From positions 1-49,243 of the forward strand of contig CAMKQS010000005.1 in the NCBI GenBank assembly GCA_946414975.1: a DNA stretch of 49,243 nucleotides, read 5' to 3'. Source of the DNA: an uncultured Caryophanales bacterium. Lineage in GTDB: Bacteria > Bacillota_I > Bacilli_A > RF39 > UBA660. This document shows, one piece after another, positions 36,220 through 45,900 of this stretch. Every line of letters starts with the position of its first letter. The stretch's first letter is position 1. The notes under the pieces are model-generated. The model saw nothing but the letters and a program-made list of their open reading frames with translations, was not told the DNA's origin and searched no databases. The translations under genes were made by a program, and so were the position numbers.

Positions 36220-37539
36220 ATGAAAAGAAAGTTAAAAAAGAAGGTAAAAATATTTATAGTTATAATATTTATTTTAACTGTTGTTTTAGGAGCTTTATTA
36301 CTATTTAAACCATCAAAAAATAGTTTAAAAAAAGAAAATAAAGTGGATATTAATATAGTAGATAAAGTATATAAGAGAATAAATGATGATGAAATAAATA
36401 TAGAGTTTTTAACATGGATAAATAAAAACTATAAGGATTCATTAAATAAAATAAATAAACTATTAAAAAAAGATAGCTATGATAGAAAAATGTGGCATGA
36501 AGCAACTGGTAATTCTTTTATAGTATTAAAAGATTTATATGAAAACAAGTATGAGAATATGGATAATGTAAAAATTATTTCATCAAAAGATCAAAGTACT
36601 ATTAGTTTTGTTGGAGATGTGTCACTTGCAGATAATTGGTTTATAGCTCCAGTGTATGATGAGCGTGGCGGTATTTCTGGAATTTTAGGGGATAAGATGT
36701 TAAAAATTATGACTAGTAGTGATGTAATGATTGCTAATTCAGAATTTACAGTAAGTAGTAGAGGTGCAGAAATTCCAAATAAGATGTATACATTTAGAGC
36801 AAAAAAAGAAAGACTATCTATTTATGATGAAATGGGTGTTGATATGGTAACACTTGCTAATAATCATGTTTATGATTATGGAGCAGATGCATTTTTAGAT
36901 ATGTTGGATGCTTTTAATGAATTTAAAATACCACATATTGGAGCAGGGCATAATATTGAGGAAGCAAAAAAGCCATTTTACTTTATTATTAATGGATATA
37001 AATTTGCATTTGTCTCTGCAACACGAGCTGAAAAATTTATTTTAACACCCGGTGCAACAGATACAGAACCAGGAGTATTTAGGTGCTATGACCCAACTGA
37101 TATGATTAATCTTATTAAAGAATTACGCCCAAATAATGATTATGTAATTCCAATCATTCATTTTGGACGTGAAAATTCACACAGTTTAGAAGATGAACAA
37201 GTAAGTAGTGCTAAAGCATATATAGATGCTGGTGCAGATATGGTAGTTGGACATCATGCCCATACCTTACAAGGAATTGAAATATATAATGATAAACCAA
37301 TTATATATAATTTGGGAAATTTCTTATTTAATAATGAAACAATAGATACAGCTTTATTTCAAGTATTACTAAATAATGATGGTACTATGGAATATTATAT
37401 GATTCCTGCATTACAAAGTAATTCTAAAACAGAAGTTTTAGAGGGTGATGATAAAATTAGAGTAATCAATGATATAAATAGTTATAGTGTAAATGTTAGA
37501 TTAGATGAAAATGGAAAAATTATGAAGGAGGATTTATGA
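36220..37539 (+). CDS. capA: CapA family (PGA_cap) protein
   Basis: 439 aa. One N-terminal membrane helix (about residues 10-30), a short linker and a metallophosphatase-like domain of the CapA type: ISFVGDVSLADNW, ANSEFTVSSRG, MVTLANNHVYDYG, then IPIIHFGRE and GADMVVGHHAHTLQGIEIY. CapA proteins take part in poly-gamma-glutamate synthesis, but most stand-alone members have no proven activity. The other capsule genes are absent. ATG 36220 follows GAGGTTG. It overlaps the acyltransferase gene as ATGA, so both probably work on the cell envelope. Confidence 0.87.
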   Translation: MKRKLKKKVKIFIVIIFILTVVLGALLLFKPSKNSLKKENKVDINIVDKVYKRINDDEINIEFLTWINKNYKDSLNKINKLLKKDSYDRKMWHEATGNSFIVLKDLYENKYENMDNVKIISSKDQSTISFVGDVSLADNWFIAPVYDERGGISGILGDKMLKIMTSSDVMIANSEFTVSSRGAEIPNKMYTFRAKKERLSIYDEMGVDMVTLANNHVYDYGADAFLDMLDAFNEFKIPHIGAGHNIEEAKKPFYFIINGYKFAFVSATRAEKFILTPGATDTEPGVFRCYDPTDMINLIKELRPNNDYVIPIIHFGRENSHSLEDEQVSSAKAYIDAGADMVVGHHAHTLQGIEIYNDKPIIYNLGNFLFNNETIDTALFQVLLNNDGTMEYYMIPALQSNSKTEVLEGDDKIRVINDINSYSVNVRLDENGKIMKEDL

Positions 37540-39737
37540 GAGGAAAAAATTATTATAGAAGATTAGACTATATTAGAATTATTTCTTGTATCATGGTGCT
37601 TTTATATCATCTAAATATATTAAAAGGTGGTTTTTTAGCAGTATGTACCTTTTTTGCATTAACAGGCTATTTAAGCTGTCTATCTGCTTTAAAAAATGAT
37701 AATTTTTCTATAAAAAAATATTATAAAAATAGAATATCTAAAATATATATTCCTTTAATTGCAGTAGTATTCATAACTATTATTTTAGTTAAGATAATAC
37801 CAGGAATTAAATGGCTTAATTTAAGACCAGAATCATTATCAGTATTATTAGGATATAATAATTTCTGGCAGTTATCAGCTAATTTAGATTATTTTACAAG
37901 ACATATTAATTCACCATTTATGCATTTATGGTATATATCCATATTAATGCAATTTGAATTAGTATTCCCAATTATATTTGTTTTATTAAAAAAGATAAGC
38001 AAGAGTATTGGTAAACATATATCTACTATAGTAGTATTTATCTTGCTTGTAGTATCTACAATTATATTTTATTATATGAGTAAAACACAAGATATTATGC
38101 TTGTATATTACAATACATTCGCAAGAAGTTTTTCAATTATTGCAGGAGTATTTCTTGCTCTTGTTCACTATAAATATAATATTAAATTTGCTTATATATT
38201 TAGAAAAATAGGAAATATAATGTTTAATCTATATGCAATTATTTTAATATTATTAACACTCTTTATTTCGTCTAAATCAAGTCATTATGCATTATATATG
38301 ATTCTAGTTACATTTGTAAGTTTAAGACTAATTGAATATGCAGTATTAGAAGAATCAAGACATGGAAAAGCAAATAAACTTATTGGTTTATTATCAAAAT
38401 GTTCATATGAAATATATTTAGTACAATATCCAGTAATTTTCTTTATTCAAAGACTTAGTATGAATAATTACGTAAAAATAGTAATTATAATAATTCTTAC
38501 ATTTATTATTTCTATTATATTAAATGCAATATTAAGCAATAAAAAGAATATATTAAGAAAAGTATTTAAATATTTATTTATTATTATAGTATCTATATTT
38601 GGAATATATATTTTAATAACTGAAAAAGATACAAAAAAAGAAATGAAAGAATTAGAAGATAAATTAAATGAAAACTCTAAAATGATCGAAAAGAAAAATG
38701 ATGAATATTTAAATGCATTAAATAGTGAGAAACAGCAGTGGGATGAAGTACTTAAAGAGATGGAAAACGAAGAAGCAGCAGCTGCTGAAATGGTTAAAAA
38801 TTTACCAATTGTTGGTGTTGGAGATTCTGTATTGTTAGGAACAATAGATGAATTATATAAAAAATTTCCAAATGGATATTTTGATGGTAAAGTATCAAGA
38901 TCAATAACAGGAGCAGAAGATTTATTAGTTAGTATGAAAAATGAAGGTAAATTAGCAGATACTTTGATTTTAGCTTTAGCTAATAATGGAGACTATTCTG
39001 ATAGAGTAAATAAGCATCTAATGGATATATTAGGAGATAGACAAATATATTGGGTTAATGCTGTTGGTGCAGATGATCCAAAGTTTAATGACAATTTTAA
39101 AGAGTTTGCTAAAAATTATTCAAATATTCATATAGTAGATTGGGTTAGTGCTTCTAAAGATCATCCAGAATATTTTTATGCTGATGGAATCCATCTAAAA
39201 GGGGATGGACCAAAAGCATATGCAGATACTATATTTGATGCATTATGCAATGAATATTTAAAAGAATATAAAAGCAAAAAAGAAGAAATATTAAATAAAC
39301 ATGAACAAGAATTAAAAAATAAAATTGCATTTTATGGTGATGAAGTATTAATTAATTCATATACATACATTAATAAAAAGTTTTCGAAATCAGCATTTAA
39401 TACAAAGAAAAAATATAAATTTGATAATTTATATAATGATTTAAAAAGTAAAATTGAGAATAATACATTAGAATATAAGTTAGTTTTTATATTAGGTAAA
39501 GATAGTAATATTAGTGAAGAAGATTATAAAAAAATAATTGAATTATGTAAGAATTATAAAATATATATTTGTAATATTACAGATAAAAAGCTAAATTTAT
39601 CTATGGATAATGTTTCAATAATAGATTTTTATAGTGATGTAAAAAAACATAGTAATTATATGCTTTCTAATAAAAAGAGTTTATCTAAAGAAGGTAATAA
39701 AGCCTTAGCAACCAAGTTATCTAAAGAGGTAAAATAG
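37536..39737 (+). CDS. OatA-like acyltransferase (AT3 plus SGNH, with extra SGNH-like domain)
   Basis: 733 aa. The N-terminal acyltransferase-3 membrane domain (about 1-345, around ten helices) starts RRLDYIRIISCIMVLLYHLN and holds the family His in LLYHLN. An extracellular coiled coil (about 375-415) leads to an SGNH esterase-like domain: GVGDSVLLG near 426-434 and DGIHLKGDG near 550, the catalytic Ser and Asp-His positions. A further 130 residues (about 598-733) repeat the layout in decayed form; see findings. Likely O-acetylates peptidoglycan or another wall polymer. AAGGAGG precedes the ATG. Confidence 0.88.
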   Translation: MRGKNYYRRLDYIRIISCIMVLLYHLNILKGGFLAVCTFFALTGYLSCLSALKNDNFSIKKYYKNRISKIYIPLIAVVFITIILVKIIPGIKWLNLRPESLSVLLGYNNFWQLSANLDYFTRHINSPFMHLWYISILMQFELVFPIIFVLLKKISKSIGKHISTIVVFILLVVSTIIFYYMSKTQDIMLVYYNTFARSFSIIAGVFLALVHYKYNIKFAYIFRKIGNIMFNLYAIILILLTLFISSKSSHYALYMILVTFVSLRLIEYAVLEESRHGKANKLIGLLSKCSYEIYLVQYPVIFFIQRLSMNNYVKIVIIIILTFIISIILNAILSNKKNILRKVFKYLFIIIVSIFGIYILITEKDTKKEMKELEDKLNENSKMIEKKNDEYLNALNSEKQQWDEVLKEMENEEAAAAEMVKNLPIVGVGDSVLLGTIDELYKKFPNGYFDGKVSRSITGAEDLLVSMKNEGKLADTLILALANNGDYSDRVNKHLMDILGDRQIYWVNAVGADDPKFNDNFKEFAKNYSNIHIVDWVSASKDHPEYFYADGIHLKGDGPKAYADTIFDALCNEYLKEYKSKKEEILNKHEQELKNKIAFYGDEVLINSYTYINKKFSKSAFNTKKKYKFDNLYNDLKSKIENNTLEYKLVFILGKDSNISEEDYKKIIELCKNYKIYICNITDKKLNLSMDNVSIIDFYSDVKKHSNYMLSNKKSLSKEGNKALATKLSKEVK

Positions 39738-40355
39738 ATGAAACTTTATAGAGGGTGTAAAGAACCTAATTTAAAGGTTATGTATCCTAGATTAGTTAAT
39801 CATAAAAGAAAGTATGTATATGCAACAAGTGATATAGTTGAAGCAATAATATATTCAGTTAAGGGTGGAAACTATAATTATACTAATATATATGGATATG
39901 ATGATAACAATAAAAGATGTTTAATAGAAAGAAAAGCAAATTGTTTAGAGAAAATATATAATCAAGAAGGAAGATATTATATATTAGATGATACAAACTT
40001 TAAAAAACATGAATTTATTGGTGTTGGAGATAACGAATATATATCTTCTAGTGAGGTAAAAGTAAAAGAAGAAATAACTATACCTAATGTGTGGGAGTAC
40101 CTAAAAGAACTTGAAAAAAAGGGAATTTTAAAGATATATAGATATCCATCTAGACCAAAGACATATCCTAAAGATGATAGTGATTTAATAGAGTGTGCTA
40201 TATTAGAATATTTAAATACTAATAATCTTGAAGAAGCATTAATAAAACTTGAAAAATATCATTCAGAATTAAAAGAGAGAATAAATGAAACAAAGAAGTT
40301 TGTTAAAACACATAATATTGATGAAATAAAAAGGAGTATTAAGTTTTTTAAATAA
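39738..40355 (+). CDS. Hypothetical protein, possible ADP-ribosyltransferase-like domain
   Basis: 205 aa. The start MKLYRGCKEP, NHKRKYVYATSDIVEAIIYSV and GRYYILDDTNFK recall a family of small bacterial proteins whose LYRG and YAT elements resemble ADP-ribosyltransferase or RNA phosphotransferase folds; this is weak pattern matching. The C-terminal 60 residues are a coiled coil. It starts right after the acyltransferase stop, with a GAGGT site inside that gene. Function unknown. Confidence 0.7.
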   Translation: MKLYRGCKEPNLKVMYPRLVNHKRKYVYATSDIVEAIIYSVKGGNYNYTNIYGYDDNNKRCLIERKANCLEKIYNQEGRYYILDDTNFKKHEFIGVGDNEYISSSEVKVKEEITIPNVWEYLKELEKKGILKIYRYPSRPKTYPKDDSDLIECAILEYLNTNNLEEALIKLEKYHSELKERINETKKFVKTHNIDEIKRSIKFFK

Positions 40356-40367
40356 TAAAGGAGAATT

Positions 40368-40871
40368 ATGGAATTATTAGATATAGTAGATGAAAATGGC
40401 AATTATACAGGCGAGGCAGTCGAAAGAAGTGTTGCTCAAAAGCTTAATCTATTGCACTATGAAGTAATCATTATTCCTGTTAATGATAAGAAACAAATTC
40501 TTCTTCAAAAAAGGAGTAAGAATAAAAAGTTTTTTCCAAACAAATGGACATTTTCATCAGGATTAGTCATTTCAAAAGAAACATTAGATGATGCGGCAAT
40601 AAGAGAAACTAAAGAAGAGTTAGGTATTACAATTAGTAAAAACGATTTAAAAGTTTTAGAAGAAAATATAAACATGACAAGATTCTATTACTTTTTTTGC
40701 AATAAAAAGGAAAATGAATTTACAATACAAGAAAGTGAATTATCAGCAGTTAAATGGTATGATATTTTAGATGTTATAAAAAAGGTTAGTAATAAAGATG
40801 ACTCAATTATAATAAAAGAGAGTAGATTATATTTGTTAGAAAGATTATATAATATTTTAAATAAAAAGTAG
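40368..40871 (+). CDS. Nudix hydrolase
   Basis: 167 aa. Nudix box GLVISKETLDDAAIRETKEE then LGI, all metal-binding Glu present. The N-terminal LLDIVDENGNYTGEAVERS is typical of IPP isomerase-like Nudix proteins. Substrate unknown. AAGGAG precedes the ATG. It is the second Nudix gene in this region; the pair share the layout but not close sequence. Confidence 0.9.
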   Translation: MELLDIVDENGNYTGEAVERSVAQKLNLLHYEVIIIPVNDKKQILLQKRSKNKKFFPNKWTFSSGLVISKETLDDAAIRETKEELGITISKNDLKVLEENINMTRFYYFFCNKKENEFTIQESELSAVKWYDILDVIKKVSNKDDSIIIKESRLYLLERLYNILNKK

Positions 40872-40880
40872 AGAGTTTAT

Positions 40881-41435
40881 ATGAGTATAACAAAGACAAA
40901 ATTAAAAGATATATTATTAAAAGATGATGTTTTAAAATCTATAACAGACAATTTAGATTATTTAGTTAAGATAATACCTGAGTTAAAATATATGATAGGG
41001 TTTGAGCATAAGCATCCTCATCATCATTTAGATGTATGGAATCATACTTTACTAGCACTTAGCTTATCAAAAAAAGATTTTGATATTAGATTATGTTTAC
41101 TTCTTCACGATATAGGGAAACCATTTTCTTATCAAGATGATGGCGATATTAGACATTATAAAAATCATCCGAAAGTTTCATCCTATATTTCAAGATTAAT
41201 ACTATCAAGATTAGGTTATGATATTAACTATATTAATAAAATTTGTTATTTAATAGAAAAACACGATAGTAGAATAAGTGTTGAGAAAATAAAAAACAAT
41301 TATAATTTAAGCTTAATTCTTTATGAAATTCAGAAGTGTGATGCACTTGCCCATCATCCAGAAAAATTAGAAAAAAGAAAAGAATATTTAAATAAAACAA
41401 AAAAACTATTAAATAAAAATAATATTATTATGTAA
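40881..41435 (+). CDS. HD domain phosphohydrolase
   Basis: 184 aa. Metal-binding HD motif: HHHLDVWNHTLLAL, then LLLHDIGKPFSYQDDG, HYKNHPKVS, and a late Asp in IQKCDALAHHPEKL. Its HDIGKP and context resemble the HD domain of tRNA nucleotidyltransferases, so nucleotide or RNA end hydrolysis is possible. It lies in a run of small hydrolases and follows the Nudix gene by 9 bases. Confidence 0.87.
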   Translation: MSITKTKLKDILLKDDVLKSITDNLDYLVKIIPELKYMIGFEHKHPHHHLDVWNHTLLALSLSKKDFDIRLCLLLHDIGKPFSYQDDGDIRHYKNHPKVSSYISRLILSRLGYDINYINKICYLIEKHDSRISVEKIKNNYNLSLILYEIQKCDALAHHPEKLEKRKEYLNKTKKLLNKNNIIM

Positions 41436-41454
41436 TAAATAAAGGAGTATAAAA

Positions 41455-42198
41455 ATGAATGAATTTATTAATTTAGATATTAATAATATCGATAAAGAAC
41501 ATATTTGTTGTGCGATAGGAGATCCTAAGCATCAAGAAGGAGTTCTAAACAAAAAAGAATGGATTAAAGATAAATTAAAAGATGGACACGTATTTAGAAA
41601 ACTAAATGCTAGAGGAAAAATTTTTATCGAATATGAACCAATTGAAACATCATGGGTTCCAATTGTTGGAAATAATTATATGTATATATATTGTTTGTGG
41701 GTAGCTGGTAGCTTTAAGAAAAAAGGTATAGGAAAAGAATTGTTAGAATATGCAATTAACGATGCCAAAAGTAAGAAAATGAATGGTATATGTACTTTAG
41801 TTTCCAAAGGTAAAAAACCTTTTATAGGAGATAAAAAATTTTTTGAACATTTTGGATTTAAGGTAATTGATACTATAAATGAATATGAATTATTAGCACT
41901 AAATTTCAATGATTCAGAATTACCTAAATTTAATGAAAGTGCTAGAAAAATGGAAATTGATAGTCAAGATTTTACTATTTATTATTCTAATGAGTGCCCA
42001 TATGTAGAATATGAAGTTAAAGAATTATCAAATTATGCAAAAGAAAAAGGAATTAAAATAGACTTTATTAAAATAGACTCATTAGAAAAAGCAAAAAATG
42101 TTCCATGTATTTTTAATAACTGGGCTAATTTTTATAAAGGTAAGTTTATTTCAAATACAATATTAAATGCAAATGCTTTAGAAAAACTATTAAAATAA
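41455..42198 (+). CDS. YoaP-type acetyltransferase
   Basis: 247 aa, two domains. The N-terminal GNAT domain has IYCLWVAGSFKKKGIGKELLEYAI for acetyl-CoA and NGICTLVSKGKKPFIGDKKFF. The C-terminal YoaP domain (from about residue 170) is thioredoxin-like with YYSNECPYVEYEV and FNNWANFYKGKFIS. This two-domain layout matches B. subtilis YoaP. The substrate is not known. AAAGGAG precedes the ATG. Confidence 0.86.
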   Translation: MNEFINLDINNIDKEHICCAIGDPKHQEGVLNKKEWIKDKLKDGHVFRKLNARGKIFIEYEPIETSWVPIVGNNYMYIYCLWVAGSFKKKGIGKELLEYAINDAKSKKMNGICTLVSKGKKPFIGDKKFFEHFGFKVIDTINEYELLALNFNDSELPKFNESARKMEIDSQDFTIYYSNECPYVEYEVKELSNYAKEKGIKIDFIKIDSLEKAKNVPCIFNNWANFYKGKFISNTILNANALEKLLK

Positions 42199-42259
42199 AA
42201 TAGTATTTATGATATATTGAAAATATTATAATTTTGTAAAAAAAGAGGTGAAATATATC

Positions 42260-42778
42260 ATGTATAAAAAAATATATATTATTGGACCTGTTGGAAGTGG
42301 TAAAACTACTTTTGCAACAAAACTATCAGAAATAACTAATATTAAATATTATGAACTTGATAAAGTAGCATGGGATGATGATAATGGTAACATTAAACGT
42401 TCTAAAGAAGAAGCATTAAAAATATTTAAACAAATACTAAAAAACGATTCTTGGATTATTGAAGATGTAGGAAGAAGTAAATTTAAACAAGGTAGAGTAG
42501 ATGCAGATATTATTTATTATATTAAATTATCAAGATTAAAATCATATTATAGAGTGGTAAAAAGGTGGATTAAGCAAAGATTAGGCATAGAAAGATATAA
42601 TCATTCACCAGTTATTAAACAATTGTTTTATTATATTAAAACAGTTAATACATATTATAAAAAAGAAAAAAAGAAATTGAAAAGTTTAAATGAATTTAAA
42701 GACAAATTAAATATTGTAAACAATAAAGATATAAAAAGAATTATAAGTAATGAAATTAATAAAAATGAGGTAAAGTAA
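42260..42778 (+). CDS. P-loop nucleotide kinase-like protein (DNA topology modulation/FlaR type)
   Basis: 172 aa. The P-loop IIGPVGSGKTTFA at the N-terminus, then LDKVAWDDD and IIEDVGRSKFKQGRVDADIIYYI, resemble small adenylate kinase-like proteins annotated as topology modulation or FlaR. Actual activity is unknown, most likely a small-molecule kinase. ATG 42260 follows AGAGGTG; a GTG at 42248 is inside that site. It ends where the histidine phosphatase begins. Confidence 0.82.
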   Translation: MYKKIYIIGPVGSGKTTFATKLSEITNIKYYELDKVAWDDDNGNIKRSKEEALKIFKQILKNDSWIIEDVGRSKFKQGRVDADIIYYIKLSRLKSYYRVVKRWIKQRLGIERYNHSPVIKQLFYYIKTVNTYYKKEKKKLKSLNEFKDKLNIVNNKDIKRIISNEINKNEVK

Positions 42779-43324
42779 ATGAATATATATATAGTACGAC
42801 ATGGTCAAACAGATTATAATGTAAATGGAAGATATGGAGGAAGAATAGATGTTCCTTTAAATAAAATTGGTATATCTGAGGCATACAATGTAAAAGAAAA
42901 ACTTAACGGTATTAAATTTGATAAAGTATATTCATCACCACTTTCACGGGCATATGATACAGCACGAATAATTACTGATTGTGATATAATTAAAGATGAA
43001 AGAATAATTGAAAGAAGTAATGGCGAGTTAGAAGGAAAATTGAAATCTGAAATAAGTGAATTGCCAGATTTTAATAATCCAAATGAGAAAAGATATAATA
43101 TTGAATCAATTACAAATTTTAGAAAAAGAATTAATAGTTTTTTAGATGATATTATTAATTGTGATGCTGAAAATATTTTAATAGTTACACACGCTGGAGT
43201 CGGAATTTATATTAGATGTTATTTTGAGGGTGAACCAGAAAATAGCAATTATTATTCATATAAAATTAATAATTGTGAAATCATAAAATATGATGTTAAC
43301 GTGAGTAAAAAAGTAAAGATATAA
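42779..43324 (+). CDS. Histidine phosphatase family protein
   Basis: 181 aa. Catalytic RHG at residues 7-9 (YIVRHGQTDYNVNGRYGG), second arginine in SSPLSRAYDTA, Glu in ERSNGELEGK and the late His in LIVTHAGVGIYIR. Belongs to the phosphoglycerate mutase-like phosphatases; the substrate is unknown. It starts directly after the kinase-like gene. The second phosphatase at 43468 is a different branch. Confidence 0.93.
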   Translation: MNIYIVRHGQTDYNVNGRYGGRIDVPLNKIGISEAYNVKEKLNGIKFDKVYSSPLSRAYDTARIITDCDIIKDERIIERSNGELEGKLKSEISELPDFNNPNEKRYNIESITNFRKRINSFLDDIINCDAENILIVTHAGVGIYIRCYFEGEPENSNYYSYKINNCEIIKYDVNVSKKVKI

Positions 43325-43353
43325 TATTATTTAATTTAATAAATAATGAGTAT

Positions 43354-43437
43354 TTGAATGATAAAAATATAGTGTTTGATATTGGAACTGTAATATTAAA
43401 TTTTGATTATATGAAAGTATTATCACAATTAAAATAG
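43354..43437 (+). pseudogene. 5' fragment of a HAD phosphatase gene
   Basis: In frame from TTG 43354 this reads NDKNIVFDIGTVILNFDYM and continues to KVLSQLK and a stop. It matches the start of the HAD gene at 44145 (VVFDIGNVILNFDYMKVIS) at both protein and DNA level, with about 85% identity by eye over roughly 65 bases. The rest of the gene is missing. It probably arose by partial duplication, with the histidine phosphatase at 43468 now between the two copies. Confidence 0.8.
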
Positions 43438-43467
43438 TTATAACAATTGTAAAAAAGAGGTAAAGTA

Positions 43468-44091
43468 ATGACAGTAGTATATTTAATTAGACATTCTATA
43501 CCGTTAGTAGAAGATGGAATTATGAATGTTTCTGAAACAGATCAAGTAATTAATGAGAAAATCATTTTAAGTATTGAAGGTGAAGAAAAAGCAAAACAAA
43601 TTAGTGAAATATCTGAATTACAAAATATTGATGCTATTTGGTCTAGTAGTTATGTTAGAGCTAAACAAACAGCTAAGTATATTGCATATAAAAATAATTT
43701 AAATATTAATATTGATAGTAGATTTAATGAAAGAAAACTAGGGAATTTGGATAAATTGAAAGAATTAGGTAAAACAAAACAACATTCTTTTACTTTAGAA
43801 CAACTATTAGATAAAAATTTAAAAATTGAATATGGTGAGAGTATGAATGAAGTTAATGAAAGAATGAGTTTAGCTGTAAGTGATATTTTAAAAAACTATG
43901 AAAATAAAAAAGTTGCAATTATAAGTCATGGTGCAGCTATGAGATTTTATTTAATGAATTTTTGTAATTTGAATGATAATATACAATTATTATTCAATAA
44001 TAAAGTTTTAGATTTTTCTTATTCAAGTATAATTAAATTAACATTTAATAAAAATAAAATAATTGATATAAGAAATATCAATCAAGTATAG
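43468..44091 (+). CDS. Histidine phosphatase family protein
   Basis: 207 aa. Catalytic RHS in VVYLIRHSIPLV, IWSSSYVRAKQTAKYIA for the second Arg, FNERKLGN with the acidic residue and IISHGAAMRFYLMNF for the second His. This subgroup differs from the neighbour at 42779. GAGGTAAAG is the ribosome site. It lies between the HAD relic and the intact HAD gene. Confidence 0.9.
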   Translation: MTVVYLIRHSIPLVEDGIMNVSETDQVINEKIILSIEGEEKAKQISEISELQNIDAIWSSSYVRAKQTAKYIAYKNNLNINIDSRFNERKLGNLDKLKELGKTKQHSFTLEQLLDKNLKIEYGESMNEVNERMSLAVSDILKNYENKKVAIISHGAAMRFYLMNFCNLNDNIQLLFNNKVLDFSYSSIIKLTFNKNKIIDIRNINQV

Positions 44092-44144
44092 ATATTGTAT
44101 GAATTTATCTTTTATTAGAAAAATGAGATTATAGAGGTGAAATA

Positions 44145-44777
44145 ATGATAAAAAATGTTGTATTTGATATTGGAAATGTAATACTAAATTTTGATTATAT
44201 GAAAGTAATATCAGAATATACAGATAGTATTGAAGAGAAAAAATTTATTTTAGATAATATAATGAATTCACCAGAATGGTTAGGATATAGTTTAATTGAT
44301 ACAGGTTTTATAACTAAAGAAGAAGCAATACAAATTGTTCAAGATAGAACTAATCATATAAATGATAATTTAGTACAAAATTTTTGGAATAATTATAATA
44401 ATTATGCATTTGTTGATAAAAGAGTTCTAAATTTAATAGAAAGATTAAAAAATAAAGGTTATAAGGTTTACTTGCTTTCTAATATGAATGAATACACTTT
44501 TAATAAAGTAAAAGCAAGTAATTTATTTAATATTGTAGATGGCTATGTTTTATCATATTTAGTTCATCAAGTTAAACCTTATATTTCAATATATAAGACA
44601 CTTATAAATAAATATAATTTAAAAGTAAGCGAATGCTTATTTATAGATGATAATGAAAACAATATTAATACTGCAAATAGTCTTGGAATGATTGGTAGAT
44701 TAGTAAAACCTGATAATTATGAAGATATTGAATATATAATAAATAATACTCTTGACTTTGATAGCAAAGATAATTAA
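44145..44777 (+). CDS. HAD family hydrolase (YihX-like)
   Basis: 210 aa. The nucleophile Asp8 lies in VVFDIGNVILNFD, where DIGNV rather than DxD is usual for YihX-type phosphatases. VYLLSNMNEYTF holds motif II (Ser), KPYISIYKTLINKY the Lys of motif III, and CLFIDDNENNINTA motif IV. Sugar phosphate is the likely substrate type. GAGGTGAAATA precedes the ATG. A fragment of the same gene lies at 43354. Confidence 0.92.
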   Translation: MIKNVVFDIGNVILNFDYMKVISEYTDSIEEKKFILDNIMNSPEWLGYSLIDTGFITKEEAIQIVQDRTNHINDNLVQNFWNNYNNYAFVDKRVLNLIERLKNKGYKVYLLSNMNEYTFNKVKASNLFNIVDGYVLSYLVHQVKPYISIYKTLINKYNLKVSECLFIDDNENNINTANSLGMIGRLVKPDNYEDIEYIINNTLDFDSKDN

Positions 44778-44819
44778 AATAATATATGGTGTAATAAGAT
44801 ATGGAAGGAGTATGATTTT

Positions 44820-45854
44820 ATGAATAAAATAATAATTTTATTTGCTGCAATAGTCTTAGTAACAGGAGCTTTTACAACTGCTTGTAGTATAAGTAAAGAA
44901 GAAAAAAATAAAGGTAAGTATGATTATCTTGTACTTGTAAACAAGTATTCTAAATTGCCAGATGATTGGGAAAAGAATGTAAAACTTGTTGATGCTAAAA
45001 ATGCTTGGGATGAAGATATTAAAGTAGAAAAGAAAGCGTATGAAAACTATAAAAAATTAAAAAAAGAATTAAAAGAAGAAGGAGTTAATATTGAACTTGA
45101 TAGTGTATATCGTTCAGTAAAAGAACAACAAGAATTATGGAATGAGTGGTCAAATGATCCAGAAAAAGGTATAGAATATGTTAAAAAGTATGTCGCTGTT
45201 CCAGGATATTCTGAACATCATACAGGACTTGCTATTGATATATGTTTAAAAAAAGATGGAAAATTAGTATATGAAAATGATGATATGATTGCTGATAGAA
45301 AAACATTTGCTAAAATACATAAAAAACTTTCTAAATATGGATTTATTTTAAGATATCTTGAAAATAGAGATGATATAACTGGATATGCATATGAACCATG
45401 GCATTTAAGATATGTAGGTAGTGAAAAAATTGCAAAAGAAATAATGGATAAAGATATAACACTTGAAGAATATCTAGGAAGTATCAAGGACATTAATAAC
45501 AATAAAGAAGCAGCAAAATATCAAATTGAAAAAACATTACAAAAGTATTTTGAGGATATTTATAAAGATAAAATTATTAATTCTAGATTCAATGTAACTA
45601 AAATCTATACGCCTGAGGAAATTGAGAAAAATGAAACAATTAAATCATTAAAAGTTGGTAAGAAAGATGTTGCTTTTGAAGTTGAATATCAATTACAACC
45701 AACAGATGAAAATGATTATAATGAATTAATGATTCCAGATGGTGAATATGATCAAAAACTTGGTTGGGTTAAAAACATAAATAGACTAGGTATTTTAAAG
45801 TATAATGATAAAAAAGGAAGTTATTCTATTAAAAATTTTGGAACAGGATGGTAA
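44820..45854 (+). CDS. VanY-type D-Ala-D-Ala carboxypeptidase
   Basis: 344 aa. It has an N-terminal hydrophobic segment ending TTACS (lipobox-like, Cys22). The zinc site is SEHHTGLAID at 131-140 (His133, Asp140), with the catalytic Glu and third ligand in EPWHLRYVG near 203. It trims D-Ala from peptidoglycan stem peptides outside the cell. About 120 extra C-terminal residues form a second domain with GEYDQKLGWVKN, unknown. AAGGAG precedes the ATG. Resistance to glycopeptides should not be inferred from one VanY-type gene. Confidence 0.9.
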   Translation: MNKIIILFAAIVLVTGAFTTACSISKEEKNKGKYDYLVLVNKYSKLPDDWEKNVKLVDAKNAWDEDIKVEKKAYENYKKLKKELKEEGVNIELDSVYRSVKEQQELWNEWSNDPEKGIEYVKKYVAVPGYSEHHTGLAIDICLKKDGKLVYENDDMIADRKTFAKIHKKLSKYGFILRYLENRDDITGYAYEPWHLRYVGSEKIAKEIMDKDITLEEYLGSIKDINNNKEAAKYQIEKTLQKYFEDIYKDKIINSRFNVTKIYTPEEIEKNETIKSLKVGKKDVAFEVEYQLQPTDENDYNELMIPDGEYDQKLGWVKNINRLGILKYNDKKGSYSIKNFGTGW

Positions 45855-45900
45855 GATATTTTTAATATAGTAATTAAGAAATATAAATGACATAAAATTA

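Noticed and set aside
36220..39737. Poly-gamma-glutamate capsule operon
   Set aside because: Only a CapA-family protein is present; CapB, CapC and CapD are missing.
44820..45854. Vancomycin resistance cluster around the VanY-type gene
   Set aside because: There is no VanH, VanX or D-lactate/D-serine ligase nearby, and ddl has features of a D-Ala-D-Ala enzyme. A lone VanY-type peptidase is ordinary wall metabolism.
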